From: Flavobacteriales bacterium
GTDB taxonomy: Bacteria > Bacteroidota > Bacteroidia > Flavobacteriales > UBA1820
Assembly: GCA_003150615.1 (NCBI GenBank)
Contig: QALN01000001.1
Span: forward strand, 16,931-80,930
DNA length: 64,000 nucleotides
Reading direction: 5' to 3'
Shown here: one piece after another, positions 34,178 through 42,508 of the stretch
How the letters are laid out: each line of letters starts with the position of its first letter
Numbering within the stretch: position 1 is the first letter of the stretch
The notes under the pieces: model-generated
Database searches by the model: none
What the model saw: the letters and a program-made list of their open reading frames with translations, nothing else
Told to the model about the DNA's origin: nothing
Position numbers and translations under genes: made by a program

Positions 34178-35119
34178 ATGAAACGCAGGGATTTTCTTAA
34201 AACTACGGCACTGGGCACTGTGGCTTCGATGTTCACCCTTTCAGGGTTGAGACAGGCCATGGCTCAGTCTTCCGTGCCTAAAGCGGTGAACGACGAAAAA
34301 GCCCGTCTGGTGGCCGTTATGGGCGGCGAACCGGTACAGATGCTCGACAAGGCTCTCGAAGCACTGGGCGGCATTGAAAAATACGTGAAAAAAGGCCAGA
34401 AAGTAGTGATAAAACCCAATATCGCATGGGACAAAACACCGGAACTGGCGGCAAATACCAACCCTGAACTTGTAGCGGCGATGGTAAAAAAATGTCTTGC
34501 CGCAGGAGCGAAGGAAGTGGTGGTATTCGACCATACGTGCGATAACTGGAAAGCCTCGTATGCCCACAGCGGCATAGAAGAAGCGGCCAGGAATGCAGGT
34601 GCCAAGGTGCTTCCGGCGGATCTGGAATCGTATTACGTGGAGGTGGAACTGCCCAAGGCAGTGAAGCTCAAAAAGACCAAGATACACAAAGCGTTGGTCG
34701 ACTGCGACGTATGGATAAATATGCCGATACTCAAAAATCACGGCGGGGCGAAGATGTCCATATCGATGAAAAACCTGATGGGCATCGTATGGGACAGGGA
34801 ATATTTCCACTCAAGCGACCTTCAGCAGTGTATCGCCGATGTGTGTACGTGGGATAAAAAGCCTGCGCTCAATATAATAGACGCATACAGGATAATGTTC
34901 CAGAACGGTCCGCGCGGACGTTCGGCCGGTGATACAGCCGTGATAAAATCCCTGATAGTTTCCCAGGATATGGTCGCTGCCGATACGGCTGCCGTAAGCC
35001 TTTTCAACAAAGTGAAGGAAATGTCCATAAAGGATGTAGGGCACATAGGCCGTGGTGAAAATCTAGGTGTCGGTACTACCGACCTTAAAAAAGTGGATGT
35101 GACCCAGTTGAAAGTGTAA
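34178..35119 (+). CDS. DUF362 family protein with twin-arginine signal
   Basis: A 313-residue protein beginning MKRRDFLKTTALGTVASMF, a twin-arginine (Tat) signal with KRRDFLK at residues 2-8 and a cleavage region AMAQ. The body belongs to the DUF362 family (VVIKPNIAWDKTPELAANTNPELV, DVWINMPILKNHGGAKMSISMKNLMGI). No C-terminal ferredoxin-type CxxCxxC clusters are present, unlike many other DUF362 proteins. Tat export implies folding in the cytoplasm, possibly with a cofactor. The function is unknown. It ends its operon with a strong terminator. Confidence 0.82.
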   Translation: MKRRDFLKTTALGTVASMFTLSGLRQAMAQSSVPKAVNDEKARLVAVMGGEPVQMLDKALEALGGIEKYVKKGQKVVIKPNIAWDKTPELAANTNPELVAAMVKKCLAAGAKEVVVFDHTCDNWKASYAHSGIEEAARNAGAKVLPADLESYYVEVELPKAVKLKKTKIHKALVDCDVWINMPILKNHGGAKMSISMKNLMGIVWDREYFHSSDLQQCIADVCTWDKKPALNIIDAYRIMFQNGPRGRSAGDTAVIKSLIVSQDMVAADTAAVSLFNKVKEMSIKDVGHIGRGENLGVGTTDLKKVDVTQLKV

Positions 35120-35146
35120 TAACACAGACAGATACAAAAAAGAAAG

Positions 35147-35183
35147 CACTGTCGTCCGGAAATTCCGGACGACAGTGTTTTTT
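35147..35183 (+). terminator. Terminator of the DUF362 gene
   Basis: A 15-bp perfect stem (35147-35161 with 35163-35177), 1-base nominal spacer, followed by six T. Confidence 0.85.
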
Positions 35184-35218
35184 ATATGGAAATCCTCTGT
35201 AATCTTGTCAGGTTGCTG

Positions 35219-35808
35219 TCAGCCCGGTAGATGTCTGATTATTTTTGCCGGATTTCCGGCAATAACGCAGTTCCCCTTGGGAAAGCTTTTTGTCACGACC
35301 GAACCGGCCCCGACTATCGTGTGAGGCCCCAGTGTCACCCCCGGCAGGACAACGCTGTTCATCCCTATCCAGCATTTTTCTCCTATATTTACATCACGCG
35401 GTTGGGAATGCGAGTCGAGGTCGTGCAAATTATGGTTTGCCGTGATTATTCCTACATTCTGTGCTATGTAGGAGCCTCTTCCGATATTTATTTTCCCGAA
35501 AGCCTGAAAATAAGTTCCCGGCATCTGGAAATTGTTGATATCGTCTACATGAAAGGAAATGTTGCTTGGGTTTACAATCCGCTGGTGCCTATTTACGGGC
35601 CACCATGCTTTCGAGTTTGTACCGAGCAGTTTTTGATGTATCAGTCCTTTTGCGGCCCATTTCCATCCTTGTGATGTTATCTTGTTGAACTACCGCGAGT
35701 TATATAGCGAGGGGGGTAGAATATCCTTCCTATAGTATTGCCGGTTATGTAATAAAAAGCGCTTAGGAAGCAGTGCACGGGATGTTTTATGAATGTGATG
35801 ATCTTCAT
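35219..35808 (-). pseudogene. Frameshifted hexapeptide-repeat acyltransferase (sugar O-acetyltransferase type)
   Basis: The C-terminal 101 residues (35524 to 35219) form a left-handed beta-helix acyltransferase end: YIAQNVGIITANHNLHDLD, EKCWIGMNSVVLPGV, AGSVVTKSFPKG. The same frame stays open upstream to about 35690 and reads as homologous sequence (SQGWKWAAKGLIHQKLLGTN, AWWPV), then meets a TAG at 35690-35692. In another frame an ATG at 35808 opens a plausible N-terminus, MKIITFIKHPVHCFLSAFYY to YPPRYITRG. The total of 590 bases is one short of a multiple of three. A single indel near 35690-35698 would restore about 196 residues, normal for the family. Sequencing error, decay or phase variation are all possible. 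Confidence 0.75.
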
Positions 35809-36142
35809 CGGGCTATTGTCGCGAAATATGGATTTTGTTTAAATAAACCGTCTTATATTTAATTGTCCAATGTGCGTTGTGCTCGACAAAAATACGATAA
35901 TTAGAGAGATGATGCCCGATTTAAGGACTGCAAAAGATGCTTTGTCTGTAATTCGTTCTTTATGATATAGATGCATCGTTTGGCATTTAACCATATAAGG
36001 AACATTTGGCGTTGAAAGAGCCAATGCGTGGACGGGTGATGATCCGCCGGCTTTTTTCTGTTAAATAAACCTATGGGTGTAACTTTTGCAGCCATATTTG
36101 CGTCATAACAGTAAAACACAATATAACGACACTAAATCAATA
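35809..36142. other. AT-rich intergenic region
   Basis: No credible gene. It has low GC compared with its flanks. Near 36080-36088 is TAACTTTTG, a -7-like box with one extra base, about 55 bases before the small barrel gene start. Otherwise nothing is recognised. Confidence 0.4.
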
Positions 36143-36871
36143 ATGATGAAAAAGATTTTCCTGACAGCTTTATTAGCCTCAATATGTTTTTCAGGTTTGT
36201 GGGCGCAACAGTTCCACGCCAAGATGGGAGCTTCTTTCGTGACATTGAACGAAAACGGCGAAGATATTGGCCCCGGTACTTATGCCACGTATTTCGGCTT
36301 CGGGTTTGAAGTTCCTTTTGTCCCGAAAAGCCGACAGAGGGTGAGCCTTAAGACAGTGGACCGCTCGTCGTCCATATTTACGGCCGATTACTGGAACAAG
36401 CTGATAAAAGGAGAAGGGTTCGTCGATACCATAAGGACAGTGTATTACGACCGCCGCAAAATACATTTTACACTGACGCCTGAGCTTATGTTCAACTATG
36501 GCCGCACGTACCAGATGTGGGGAGACGTCAGGAATTCGTACAAGATAAACCAGATGCTGTTCCCGATAGTGGTAAAATATTATCCTTTCGGTTACCGTGA
36601 CCGCAGTATGGCCAAGGGATTGAGTCTGCAACTTGTTCCTATGGGTACGTATATGATGGGATTCAAATCCCGTCTTGGCGACAGCCCTGAGATAAATCTG
36701 AAGAAAGAACGCCAGGTGAACTCCGTCGGATTTAACCTTGGTGCGGGTTTAGGATACACATTCGGGTGGTACGGATTCGATTTCCGTTATACATGGGGTA
36801 TGACAGATGTGTATTTCGATAGAAAAAGCCGTATAGATATGCTCCAGATAACGTTTGTAAGCCTGTTCTGA
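36143..36871 (+). CDS. Outer-membrane beta-barrel protein
   Basis: A 242-residue protein with a signal peptide (MMKKIFLTALLASICFSGLW, cleavage near AQQ) followed by alternating amphipathic strands and Gly-rich turns, ending in a Phe (TFVSLF), all marks of a small porin-like barrel. There is no clear close family I can name; it does not resemble OmpA (no C-terminal peptidoglycan-binding domain). The start is the ATG at 36143 with a second ATG directly after it. It is a single-gene unit followed by a strong terminator. Confidence 0.65.
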   Translation: MMKKIFLTALLASICFSGLWAQQFHAKMGASFVTLNENGEDIGPGTYATYFGFGFEVPFVPKSRQRVSLKTVDRSSSIFTADYWNKLIKGEGFVDTIRTVYYDRRKIHFTLTPELMFNYGRTYQMWGDVRNSYKINQMLFPIVVKYYPFGYRDRSMAKGLSLQLVPMGTYMMGFKSRLGDSPEINLKKERQVNSVGFNLGAGLGYTFGWYGFDFRYTWGMTDVYFDRKSRIDMLQITFVSLF

Positions 36872-36946
36872 TGCGCAGTATCGAATATGCGTAGCCTGCA
36901 ACGTACGGTTTATTGTTTATAATATTTTTATTTTCATTACAACAGG

Positions 36947-36991
36947 CGCACCCTACCGCCGGTTTCAGGACCGGAAAAGGGTGCGTTTTTT
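36947..36991 (+). terminator. Terminator downstream of the barrel gene
   Basis: Stem cgcaccct / agggtgcg (36947-36954 with 36978-36985) enclosing ccgg/ccgg, then six T. Confidence 0.75.
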
Positions 36992-37220
36992 CGTGGTAAA
37001 CGTATGAATGCTTGTATGATTTCCCGGACCGGTTGTAAATAATAGTAATTATCCGCTTTTCCGGAAGTCAGGAGATACGGGAGCCGGCAAAGTGGCGTAT
37101 GGAGCCGGTGTGATGTGTCCGGTATGTATGCCGCAGGGCGCGTTGCAAAAGCCTGATGACAAGACATAGGTTGTCTGTCTGCCGTATTGCTGAAATACGC
37201 AAAGTGGAATTTTTACATCA

Positions 37221-37327
37221 TAAAATAAACTGCAATCCGGCCGGGTTACCCCGCCTGGACAGATATTGCCAACAGACATTCGATATCAAGCAGGCTATGC
37301 CTGCGGGCTCTGCCCGTGAAGTTTAAA
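37221..37327. repeat. Dispersed palindromic intergenic repeat, copy C
   Basis: The most complete copy. It begins taaaataaactgcaatccgg, includes ggacagatatt, cagacattcgatatcaag, the hairpin CAGGC-TAT-GCCTG, then CGGGC-TCT-GCCCG, and ends gaagtttaaa. Copy D at 62.3 kb matches almost end to end in reverse orientation. It lies in the 557-base gap (36872-37428) between convergent genes, together with two terminators and a copy of the 10.4 kb repeat. Confidence 0.85.
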
Positions 37328-37356
37328 TAGTTTATAAGCGGCCATAGTGTTGCATA
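37323..37356. repeat. Short dispersed repeat, copy 2
   Basis: The 20-base sequence ttaaatagtttataagcggc, followed by agtgttgcat, matches the copy at 10421-10452. It abuts and slightly overlaps the end of repeat C. Confidence 0.7.
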
Positions 37357-37369
37357 TAAAATATACGAA

Positions 37370-37409
37370 CAAAAAAATACCGAAACACGATTGTTCATGT
37401 TTCGGTATT
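37370..37409 (-). terminator. Terminator downstream of the M48 peptidase gene
   Basis: Stem aataccgaaaca / tgtttcggtatt with a 10-base loop, followed on the minus strand by a seven-T run. Confidence 0.75.
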
Positions 37410-37428
37410 CGACAGTTTGCAAAAACTG

Positions 37429-38226
37429 TTATTTCCCATCTGTAACCGGCGGCTCGATGTTTTCGGCCACGGCTCGTTCTTCCATGCGTTCTATTCTGAC
37501 ATCCAGGTCGGGATGCGTGGAGAACAACTGGTTGATTTTACTGCTTTTTTCAGCTCCGTCCTGCATTTGTTTGAGCCGGCGGAATGAATAAGACATAGCC
37601 CACGGGTTTTTGCCCGCTTTTTTCAGAAATTCATATCCGTAATCGTCAGCGTCACGTTCTTGTTTTTGCGAGTAGGTAGCATTTACCAACGCTTCGCCTA
37701 AGTCGCCCAACTGCGATTCGGTCAGGGCAGCGGCCTTCCCCCCGTTCGATGACACGCCGTCTTTAAGCGCCGAAGTCAAAAGGGCGGTGCGGAAGCCTTT
37801 TTTGGAATCGCGGTGAGCGATATGTCCCACCTCATGGCCTATGACACCAAGCAGTTCCTCGTCGGTCATGATGTCCATCAGTGACGAAAATACGCGTATG
37901 CTGCCGTCGGCACAAGCGAAAGCGTTTACGTCGATCACATCGTAGACTTTGAAATTAAGGGGTATTCCGTCGGCGTCGGTCAGCCCTTCGGTGAGTTTGT
38001 TTAAGCGGATAGTGTAGGGATTGTCCGCGTCACACACAGGATTGTGTTCGTCCATCCAGTCGATGTACTCTTTGACGTATTCCGCCATCTGTTCGTCGGT
38101 AAGAGTTGCGGCCTGTGCGATTTTGGAGGCTCCGCCTATCGCCTTTTTCAGATTGAATTGAGCTGTTGCCGGCATGGCACATGTTACACAGCACACGGCA
38201 ACAATGCATTTGATAATGTTGTTCAT
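37429..38226 (-). CDS. M48 family metalloprotease
   Basis: A 265-residue exported zinc metalloprotease. The HExxH motif is HEVGH at residues 131-135 in the context VIGHEVGHIAHRDS, and the third zinc-ligand Glu lies in QKQERDADDYGYEFLKKAG. A signal peptide (ending near ATAQ) targets it to the periplasm. Only the catalytic domain is present, without the TPR domain of BepA, so it resembles LoiP/YcaL-type periplasmic M48 enzymes that act in outer-membrane protein quality control. That function is inference. The gene is alone between terminators. Confidence 0.87.
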   Translation of the reverse strand: MNNIIKCIVAVCCVTCAMPATAQFNLKKAIGGASKIAQAATLTDEQMAEYVKEYIDWMDEHNPVCDADNPYTIRLNKLTEGLTDADGIPLNFKVYDVIDVNAFACADGSIRVFSSLMDIMTDEELLGVIGHEVGHIAHRDSKKGFRTALLTSALKDGVSSNGGKAAALTESQLGDLGEALVNATYSQKQERDADDYGYEFLKKAGKNPWAMSYSFRRLKQMQDGAEKSSKINQLFSTHPDLDVRIERMEERAVAENIEPPVTDGK

Positions 38227-38416
38227 AAGCTATATAAATAGTAAATATTGTCGGATATCCTGAAAAAACACCCGCGAAAATACTAAAAATACCTTATACA
38301 TGAATTTCAATACGGTATTTTTTATATTCCGTAAAATGTCGTTTTAATGGCGGGGATGCGGTATGCGGATATTTCTTTAATTTTGCTGAGCGATTTAATT
38401 CATTGCCGGTAGATTT

Positions 38417-38965
38417 ATGAATAGTAAACTGATAAGTGCAGGACGTTTTCTGGTCGCAGTTGTTGTGCTTGCATTGGGTGTATTCGGGTATGTGTGTTTT
38501 GAAAGGACGCTTGTCGTATGGTGGTGGCCGGTAGCGGCATCGGCTTTTGTGGTGCTGTTGTCCGTTCCTTTGTTTTACAACAGATGGCAATGGCTGACTG
38601 GAACATCCGGTTCTGTCAACTTACTGTGCCATGTGTATGTCGTCGGATTAGTATGTTACTCATTTCTGTTGGGGGGTAATTCCCTGTTGGCGGATTCGTC
38701 TTCCGCACATGATGAAGAAGGACTCGTGCTGAAAAAAGAGACGACTACCAAAACTATTGTCAACAGGTCGGGGAGGCGCTATCGTTATACACGTAGGGTC
38801 ACACATTACTATTATCTTACGGTACGCTTTGCCGATGGTACATGCAAAAAGATTCCCGTTCCGCTCTCTACATACAATCGTTCGCGTGAAGACAAACCTT
38901 GCATTTTCGTTATGCAGAAAGGGTTTTTCGGCTTCCGCGTCGTTAAATCTGCAAAGACGCCATAA
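38417..38965 (+). CDS. Hypothetical membrane protein
   Basis: A 182-residue protein I do not recognise. Three hydrophobic stretches (about 8-27, 32-53, 66-90) are followed by a soluble part of about 90 residues rich in basic residues (RSGRRYRYTRRVTHYYYLTVRF) that could form a small beta domain, like the SH3-type region of DUF3592-type proteins. No signal peptidase site is clear. It is preceded by a 190-base gap after the M48 gene (opposite strand) and followed by an inverted repeat that may be its terminator. Confidence 0.5.
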   Translation: MNSKLISAGRFLVAVVVLALGVFGYVCFERTLVVWWWPVAASAFVVLLSVPLFYNRWQWLTGTSGSVNLLCHVYVVGLVCYSFLLGGNSLLADSSSAHDEEGLVLKKETTTKTIVNRSGRRYRYTRRVTHYYYLTVRFADGTCKKIPVPLSTYNRSREDKPCIFVMQKGFFGFRVVKSAKTP

Positions 38966-39304
38966 CTGCCGTTCGCTTCATTGAACTCCGGGTTTTATAT
39001 CCTGTTATGCTGTTTATTTCTATTTCGCTTTCTTTAGGTGTCCCGGTTCGGATTGAACAGAAAATCAACCTGTGACGTCGTATTGGCCGGCAGTCATTCC
39101 CTTCGTGTATTTATAGGTTGATTTTCCTTTTTACGAATTTTTTTCGCAAAAGCAAAAAAATAATGTTAATATTTCTTCGTGAATGGAAATATAGATATAT
39201 TTGTAAATGATTTTAGCGAATACTATTGTGTTTTAATTATTTAGGGGCCACTAATAACGGTATAGACAATTAACACTATATTTTAACCATAAATTCAATT
39301 TATT
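38966..39304. other. Intergenic region with inverted repeat and hc1-like promoter
   Basis: A perfect 12-bp inverted repeat, gaaaatcaacct (39060-39071) with aggttgattttc (39115-39126), encloses 43 bases and is followed by a T-rich stretch; it could end the upstream transcript. An exact -7 box TATATTTG is at 39196-39203, about 100 bases before the small histone-like gene. No protein-coding gene is evident. Confidence 0.5.
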
Positions 39305-39478
39305 ATGAGAAATTTACTCGATCAAATCAAACAGGACATCGATAACTTCGTAAAAGATGCGGAGGCTCATGTAGCTAAAGGCAATAAAGCCGCTGGAACA
39401 CGTGCCCGTAAGGTTTCTTTGGAAATATCCAAAAAATTCAAGGAATTCCGCAAGAAATCCATCGATGCCGCTAAGTAA
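39305..39478 (+). CDS. Small Hc1-like histone protein
   Basis: A 57-residue basic helical protein starting MRNLLDQIKQDIDNFVKDAE. The central segment EAHVAKGNKAAGTRARKVSL is the signature of the small Bacteroidetes Hc1-type (histone H1-like) proteins, and the C-terminal ISKKFKEFRKKSIDAAK is rich in Lys. It likely binds DNA or RNA nonspecifically, though its role in this phylum is not established. It is a single-gene unit with its own -7 box and strong terminator, which suggests high expression. Confidence 0.85.
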   Translation: MRNLLDQIKQDIDNFVKDAEAHVAKGNKAAGTRARKVSLEISKKFKEFRKKSIDAAK

Positions 39479-39495
39479 CTTTTTACTTTCAGTAT

Positions 39496-39534
39496 AAAAA
39501 ATCGCCGGCGATAGATATTCGCCGGCGATTTTTT
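39496..39534. terminator. Bidirectional terminator between hc1-like gene and the barrel gene
   Basis: A 15-bp stem (39496-39510 with 39520-39534) with A6 and T6 ends. It serves the plus-strand small gene and the convergent barrel gene. Confidence 0.85.
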
Positions 39535-39574
39535 CTTTTTACGTATCGGACATTCCTCATCATGTCCGGGGAAT

Positions 39575-40375
39575 CTATTTTTTGGAACGTGTCCTCAGGT
39601 CTATAAGGTTGTAACTTACGGTAATGGTTCCCCTCATGTTGAGCATCTTGTAGTCGAAATATTTGTTGTCGTTGGTAAAGATATCCTTGAAGCCCATCAT
39701 GACCCTTATGCCAAGGTTCAGTCTGGAGAACATGTTTTTCTCATAGCCCACCAGGACACCTGCATCCCATGAGCCGAGCGACGAATCGAAGTTCATGTCT
39801 ATGGGTGATTCAGGCATTACTGAGTTTTCGAACTGGTCAGGTTCGTTGCCTACGTAGCCTTTTGTTGCTGAAACGTGGAACTCGTTGTCGAGATAGTACG
39901 CCCCGAATGCGCCGAACACAAGTCTGTGGCTTCCGCCTGATGTGAATGCGTATTTTGCATATACAGGTATTTCGAGCATTGTGAACGACATGTGCATTTT
40001 TGCAGTTCCGGAGTAATACTGTGTTTTTTTCACTCCCTGGTCGGTTCCTTCGAACTTCTGGTTTTCCACGCGGGCATCGGCGTCAAGACCTATTTTCTTG
40101 TAGGTGATTTCTGTTCCGAGCGCCCATTTTCTGTCTTTCAGAGGTATCGTTATCCTCGCGCCGAGCGATACGGACAGTTGGGGATACGGGTTGAACTTGT
40201 CCGGTATATTGCTCAGCGGAACGGGTATCGCTCCGCCTATGTCGGTTCCTATCTGTACGCCGAGCGAAATACGGCGTTTTAAAACTGTGGTGTCCGCGCT
40301 GTTTTCAGTGTCTGCTGAAGCGTGCATGGCGATAAGGCAGAACATTGCGCAGAGTATATATATCCTTTTTTTCAT
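39575..40375 (-). CDS. Outer-membrane beta-barrel protein paired with a PCMD lipoprotein
   Basis: A 266-residue protein with a signal peptide (ending near ASAD) and a porin-type beta-barrel (repeating strands such as RISLGVQIGTDIGGAI, LEIPVYAKYAF and LVFGAFGAYYLDNEF). Its last residues are a charged tail rather than Phe. It starts 23 bases after the PCMD lipoprotein gene. Barrel plus PCMD lipoprotein pairs are common in Bacteroidetes and are assumed to handle glycans, but no direct evidence of substrate is visible here. Confidence 0.72.
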   Translation of the reverse strand: MKKRIYILCAMFCLIAMHASADTENSADTTVLKRRISLGVQIGTDIGGAIPVPLSNIPDKFNPYPQLSVSLGARITIPLKDRKWALGTEITYKKIGLDADARVENQKFEGTDQGVKKTQYYSGTAKMHMSFTMLEIPVYAKYAFTSGGSHRLVFGAFGAYYLDNEFHVSATKGYVGNEPDQFENSVMPESPIDMNFDSSLGSWDAGVLVGYEKNMFSRLNLGIRVMMGFKDIFTNDNKYFDYKMLNMRGTITVSYNLIDLRTRSKK

Positions 40376-40398
40376 TTTTTTTCTTTCCTGACGGTTGT

Positions 40399-41529
40399 TT
40401 AATAATTGAGTTTAACGTTGTCAACCAGAAGCAGGCTGCCTTCTGCCGCTTCGAAATAGTCTCCGCGCCAACTGGAGGTGAGTACAATGACGATGTGCGT
40501 CGGTTGTGTACGGGTGTCGGTGTAGTTAACAACGATGGTTTTGTCGGTCCAACCGTTGGTGTTGTCAAGGAACGCTTCGCCGCGTCCCAGTACCGTCACG
40601 CCTTCCACCGGGTCTCCGTGATATTCCAGTTTGCCCGGGCCGTCGAAATGGATTATTTCTATCCATGCGCGTCCGCGGTCGACGCCGTCGAGGTTGATGA
40701 ATTTATTGTTTTCCACTTTCTGGAGCTGGGCTCCGGGTTTGTAGTTCACGCTGACGGTCATCGAAACAGGGCGTTTTATGAACGGAGAGCCGAAGAAAGT
40801 CATCTGTTTCGGGTCTTCGAGATTTACGGTGGAGGAGAAATTACCGGTGAACATGGTGGCGGCTGCCATAGTGCGGTACACGAAGTCCACTTTTTTTGTC
40901 AGCAGTTCGGCGCACAATCCGTTGGGCCCGTCGACAGGGTGTGTGCCCTGCACGAAGAAGTTATTGGCCGTGCTCCAGTAGTTGTTGCCTTCGATAGGCG
41001 TGCCGTCTATGTTTATTTTGGTGCCAGTGCCGGTCCACGATTCAAAATCGCTGTTGGGGATCTGGAACAGGTCTTCAAGGTATCCGCCGCCGCCTTCGCT
41101 GTTATCTTCCAGCGAGATAGTGTATTCGTTTACCAGTCCGCTCTCGGCCACCAGGCGGAAGACGTATTTGTCGCCGTAGCCGAATACCAGCGGTTCCATG
41201 AATGTCCATTGTACAGGTTCGGTATTTCCTGACAGGCTAACAGGTTCGTAAAATATTTTCTGTTGGCCTGAAAATACCGGGTCGGCAAGTATTGCCACAG
41301 GGTAATCGGAGCGGGAAGCATCCGTTTTTATTATTATTTTGTTGCCTTTTGGATTGTCAGGAGTAGGTTCTATTCTGACTTCTTCAACTGTTATGCCTTC
41401 AGGAGCTATTCCGCTTACCTGAAAACTTTCGACCGAAGTCTGGTCGCTTAGTTTGTTCACCTTATCGCATGAAGAGAAAGCGAGGCAGAATACGGCTGCC
41501 AACAAGGCGGTTTTTCGGATGTTTGACAT
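40399..41529 (-). CDS. PCMD domain lipoprotein (putative carbohydrate metabolism domain)
   Basis: A 376-residue surface or periplasmic lipoprotein. The lipobox is FSSCD, with the acylated Cys at about 21. A beta-sandwich-like segment (about 30-140, IAPEGITVEEVRIEPTPDNP) precedes the PCMD domain (about 150-376), which begins IPNSDFESWTGTGTK and ends SWRGDYFEAAEGSLLLVDNV, the usual end of the domain. A carbohydrate-binding role is assumed for this family. It is first in an operon with the barrel gene downstream and has its own -7 box. Confidence 0.85.
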   Translation of the reverse strand: MSNIRKTALLAAVFCLAFSSCDKVNKLSDQTSVESFQVSGIAPEGITVEEVRIEPTPDNPKGNKIIIKTDASRSDYPVAILADPVFSGQQKIFYEPVSLSGNTEPVQWTFMEPLVFGYGDKYVFRLVAESGLVNEYTISLEDNSEGGGGYLEDLFQIPNSDFESWTGTGTKINIDGTPIEGNNYWSTANNFFVQGTHPVDGPNGLCAELLTKKVDFVYRTMAAATMFTGNFSSTVNLEDPKQMTFFGSPFIKRPVSMTVSVNYKPGAQLQKVENNKFINLDGVDRGRAWIEIIHFDGPGKLEYHGDPVEGVTVLGRGEAFLDNTNGWTDKTIVVNYTDTRTQPTHIVIVLTSSWRGDYFEAAEGSLLLVDNVKLNY

Positions 41530-41563
41530 CGATTTCGGTTTTTTTAATTAATTACAAGCCTGG

Positions 41564-41571
41564 CAAATGTA
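41564..41571 (-). promoter_or_regulatory. Candidate -7 box for the PCMD-barrel operon
   Basis: Minus-strand TACATTTG, an exact match, 34 bases before the ATG at 41529. Confidence 0.45.
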
Positions 41572-41791
41572 TTAATTTACGATTAAGGGACTAACTTTTT
41601 TTCACATTATTTATGTTAAATTTAGCATTTGCGCTTGCGGATACGGACAAATGTCACCATTTTTGTAAATGCTTTGAATTAGTTTATGAACGCCAGAGTG
41701 TCGGCTCGTTCCGTACCGGCGGAACGGAATTATAAAACGGTTTGTGAACGGGCAGAGTTTTTACGTCTGAATAATAGTTGTTTGATAGATT

Positions 41792-42412
41792 ATGCCAAAT
41801 AAGCCCCTGTCCAGCGAAGCTGAGGAAAAAATATTGCGCGCGGCACAGACCGTGTTCGTAAAGAAAGGTTATAAAGGGGCCACTACGCGCGATATAGCTG
41901 CCGAAGCCGGTATTACGTCCCCTCTTTTGAATTATTATTTCAGGAGCAAGGAAAACATCTTCCATATAGTTTACGAAAGGGCGTTCAGCAGCCTGTACCG
42001 GAATGTTTATCCGGCTATAATGAGCGACGAGCCGCTTTTGGAGAAAATTCCGAAACTGATCGACGGCATGCTGACCGAACTGCTCGAAAATCCCGATGTG
42101 CCGATATTCATATTCAACGAGATAACACAAAGCCCGGACAAGCTAGTGGAAAAATTCCGCCGCAAGATAAACATAATGGAGGTGTACAAGAAATTCGCCA
42201 AAAGCGTTTATGATGAGGTGGAAAGAGGAACAATACGTCCCGTACGTCCTATAACACTGCTTATAAACATACAGTCGTTGTGCATATATCCGTTTCTGGC
42301 CCGGCCGCTCATATGCGAGGTGTCGGATCTGTCGTACCGCGAATATATGAAAGTGCTGTCCACACGTCGTGACGAGATAGTGGAGATGGTGATGAACGAT
42401 ATAAAATTATAA
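41792..42412 (+). CDS. TetR/AcrR family transcriptional regulator
   Basis: A 206-residue regulator. The N-terminal helix-turn-helix is clear: EKILRAAQTVFVKKGYKGATTRDIAAEAGITSPLLNYYFRSKENIF pattern at about residues 8-55 (shown here only by ends: starts EEKILRAAQ, ends YYFRSKENIF). The C-terminal ligand-binding domain is typical in size. The target genes are unknown; the neighbouring convergent antiporter and the divergent PCMD operon are candidates, with the PCMD promoter 220 bases upstream. Confidence 0.9.
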   Translation: MPNKPLSSEAEEKILRAAQTVFVKKGYKGATTRDIAAEAGITSPLLNYYFRSKENIFHIVYERAFSSLYRNVYPAIMSDEPLLEKIPKLIDGMLTELLENPDVPIFIFNEITQSPDKLVEKFRRKINIMEVYKKFAKSVYDEVERGTIRPVRPITLLINIQSLCIYPFLARPLICEVSDLSYREYMKVLSTRRDEIVEMVMNDIKL

Positions 42413-42432
42413 TGCATTTTTTTTATTGCGTT

Positions 42433-42483
42433 AAAACGGGAAAAGCCGGAAAGACATATGCCTTTCCGGCTTTTCCCGTTTTT
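42433..42483. terminator. Bidirectional terminator
   Basis: A 21-bp perfect stem (42433-42453 with 42462-42482) between the TetR gene and the convergent antiporter gene. Confidence 0.85.
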
Positions 42484-42508
42484 AAGGGATTTATGGGCGG
42501 GATAATCC

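Noticed and set aside
38044..38241. Small plus-strand frame over the M48 N-terminus
   Set aside because: Antisense shadow of the M48 gene with no start context or match.
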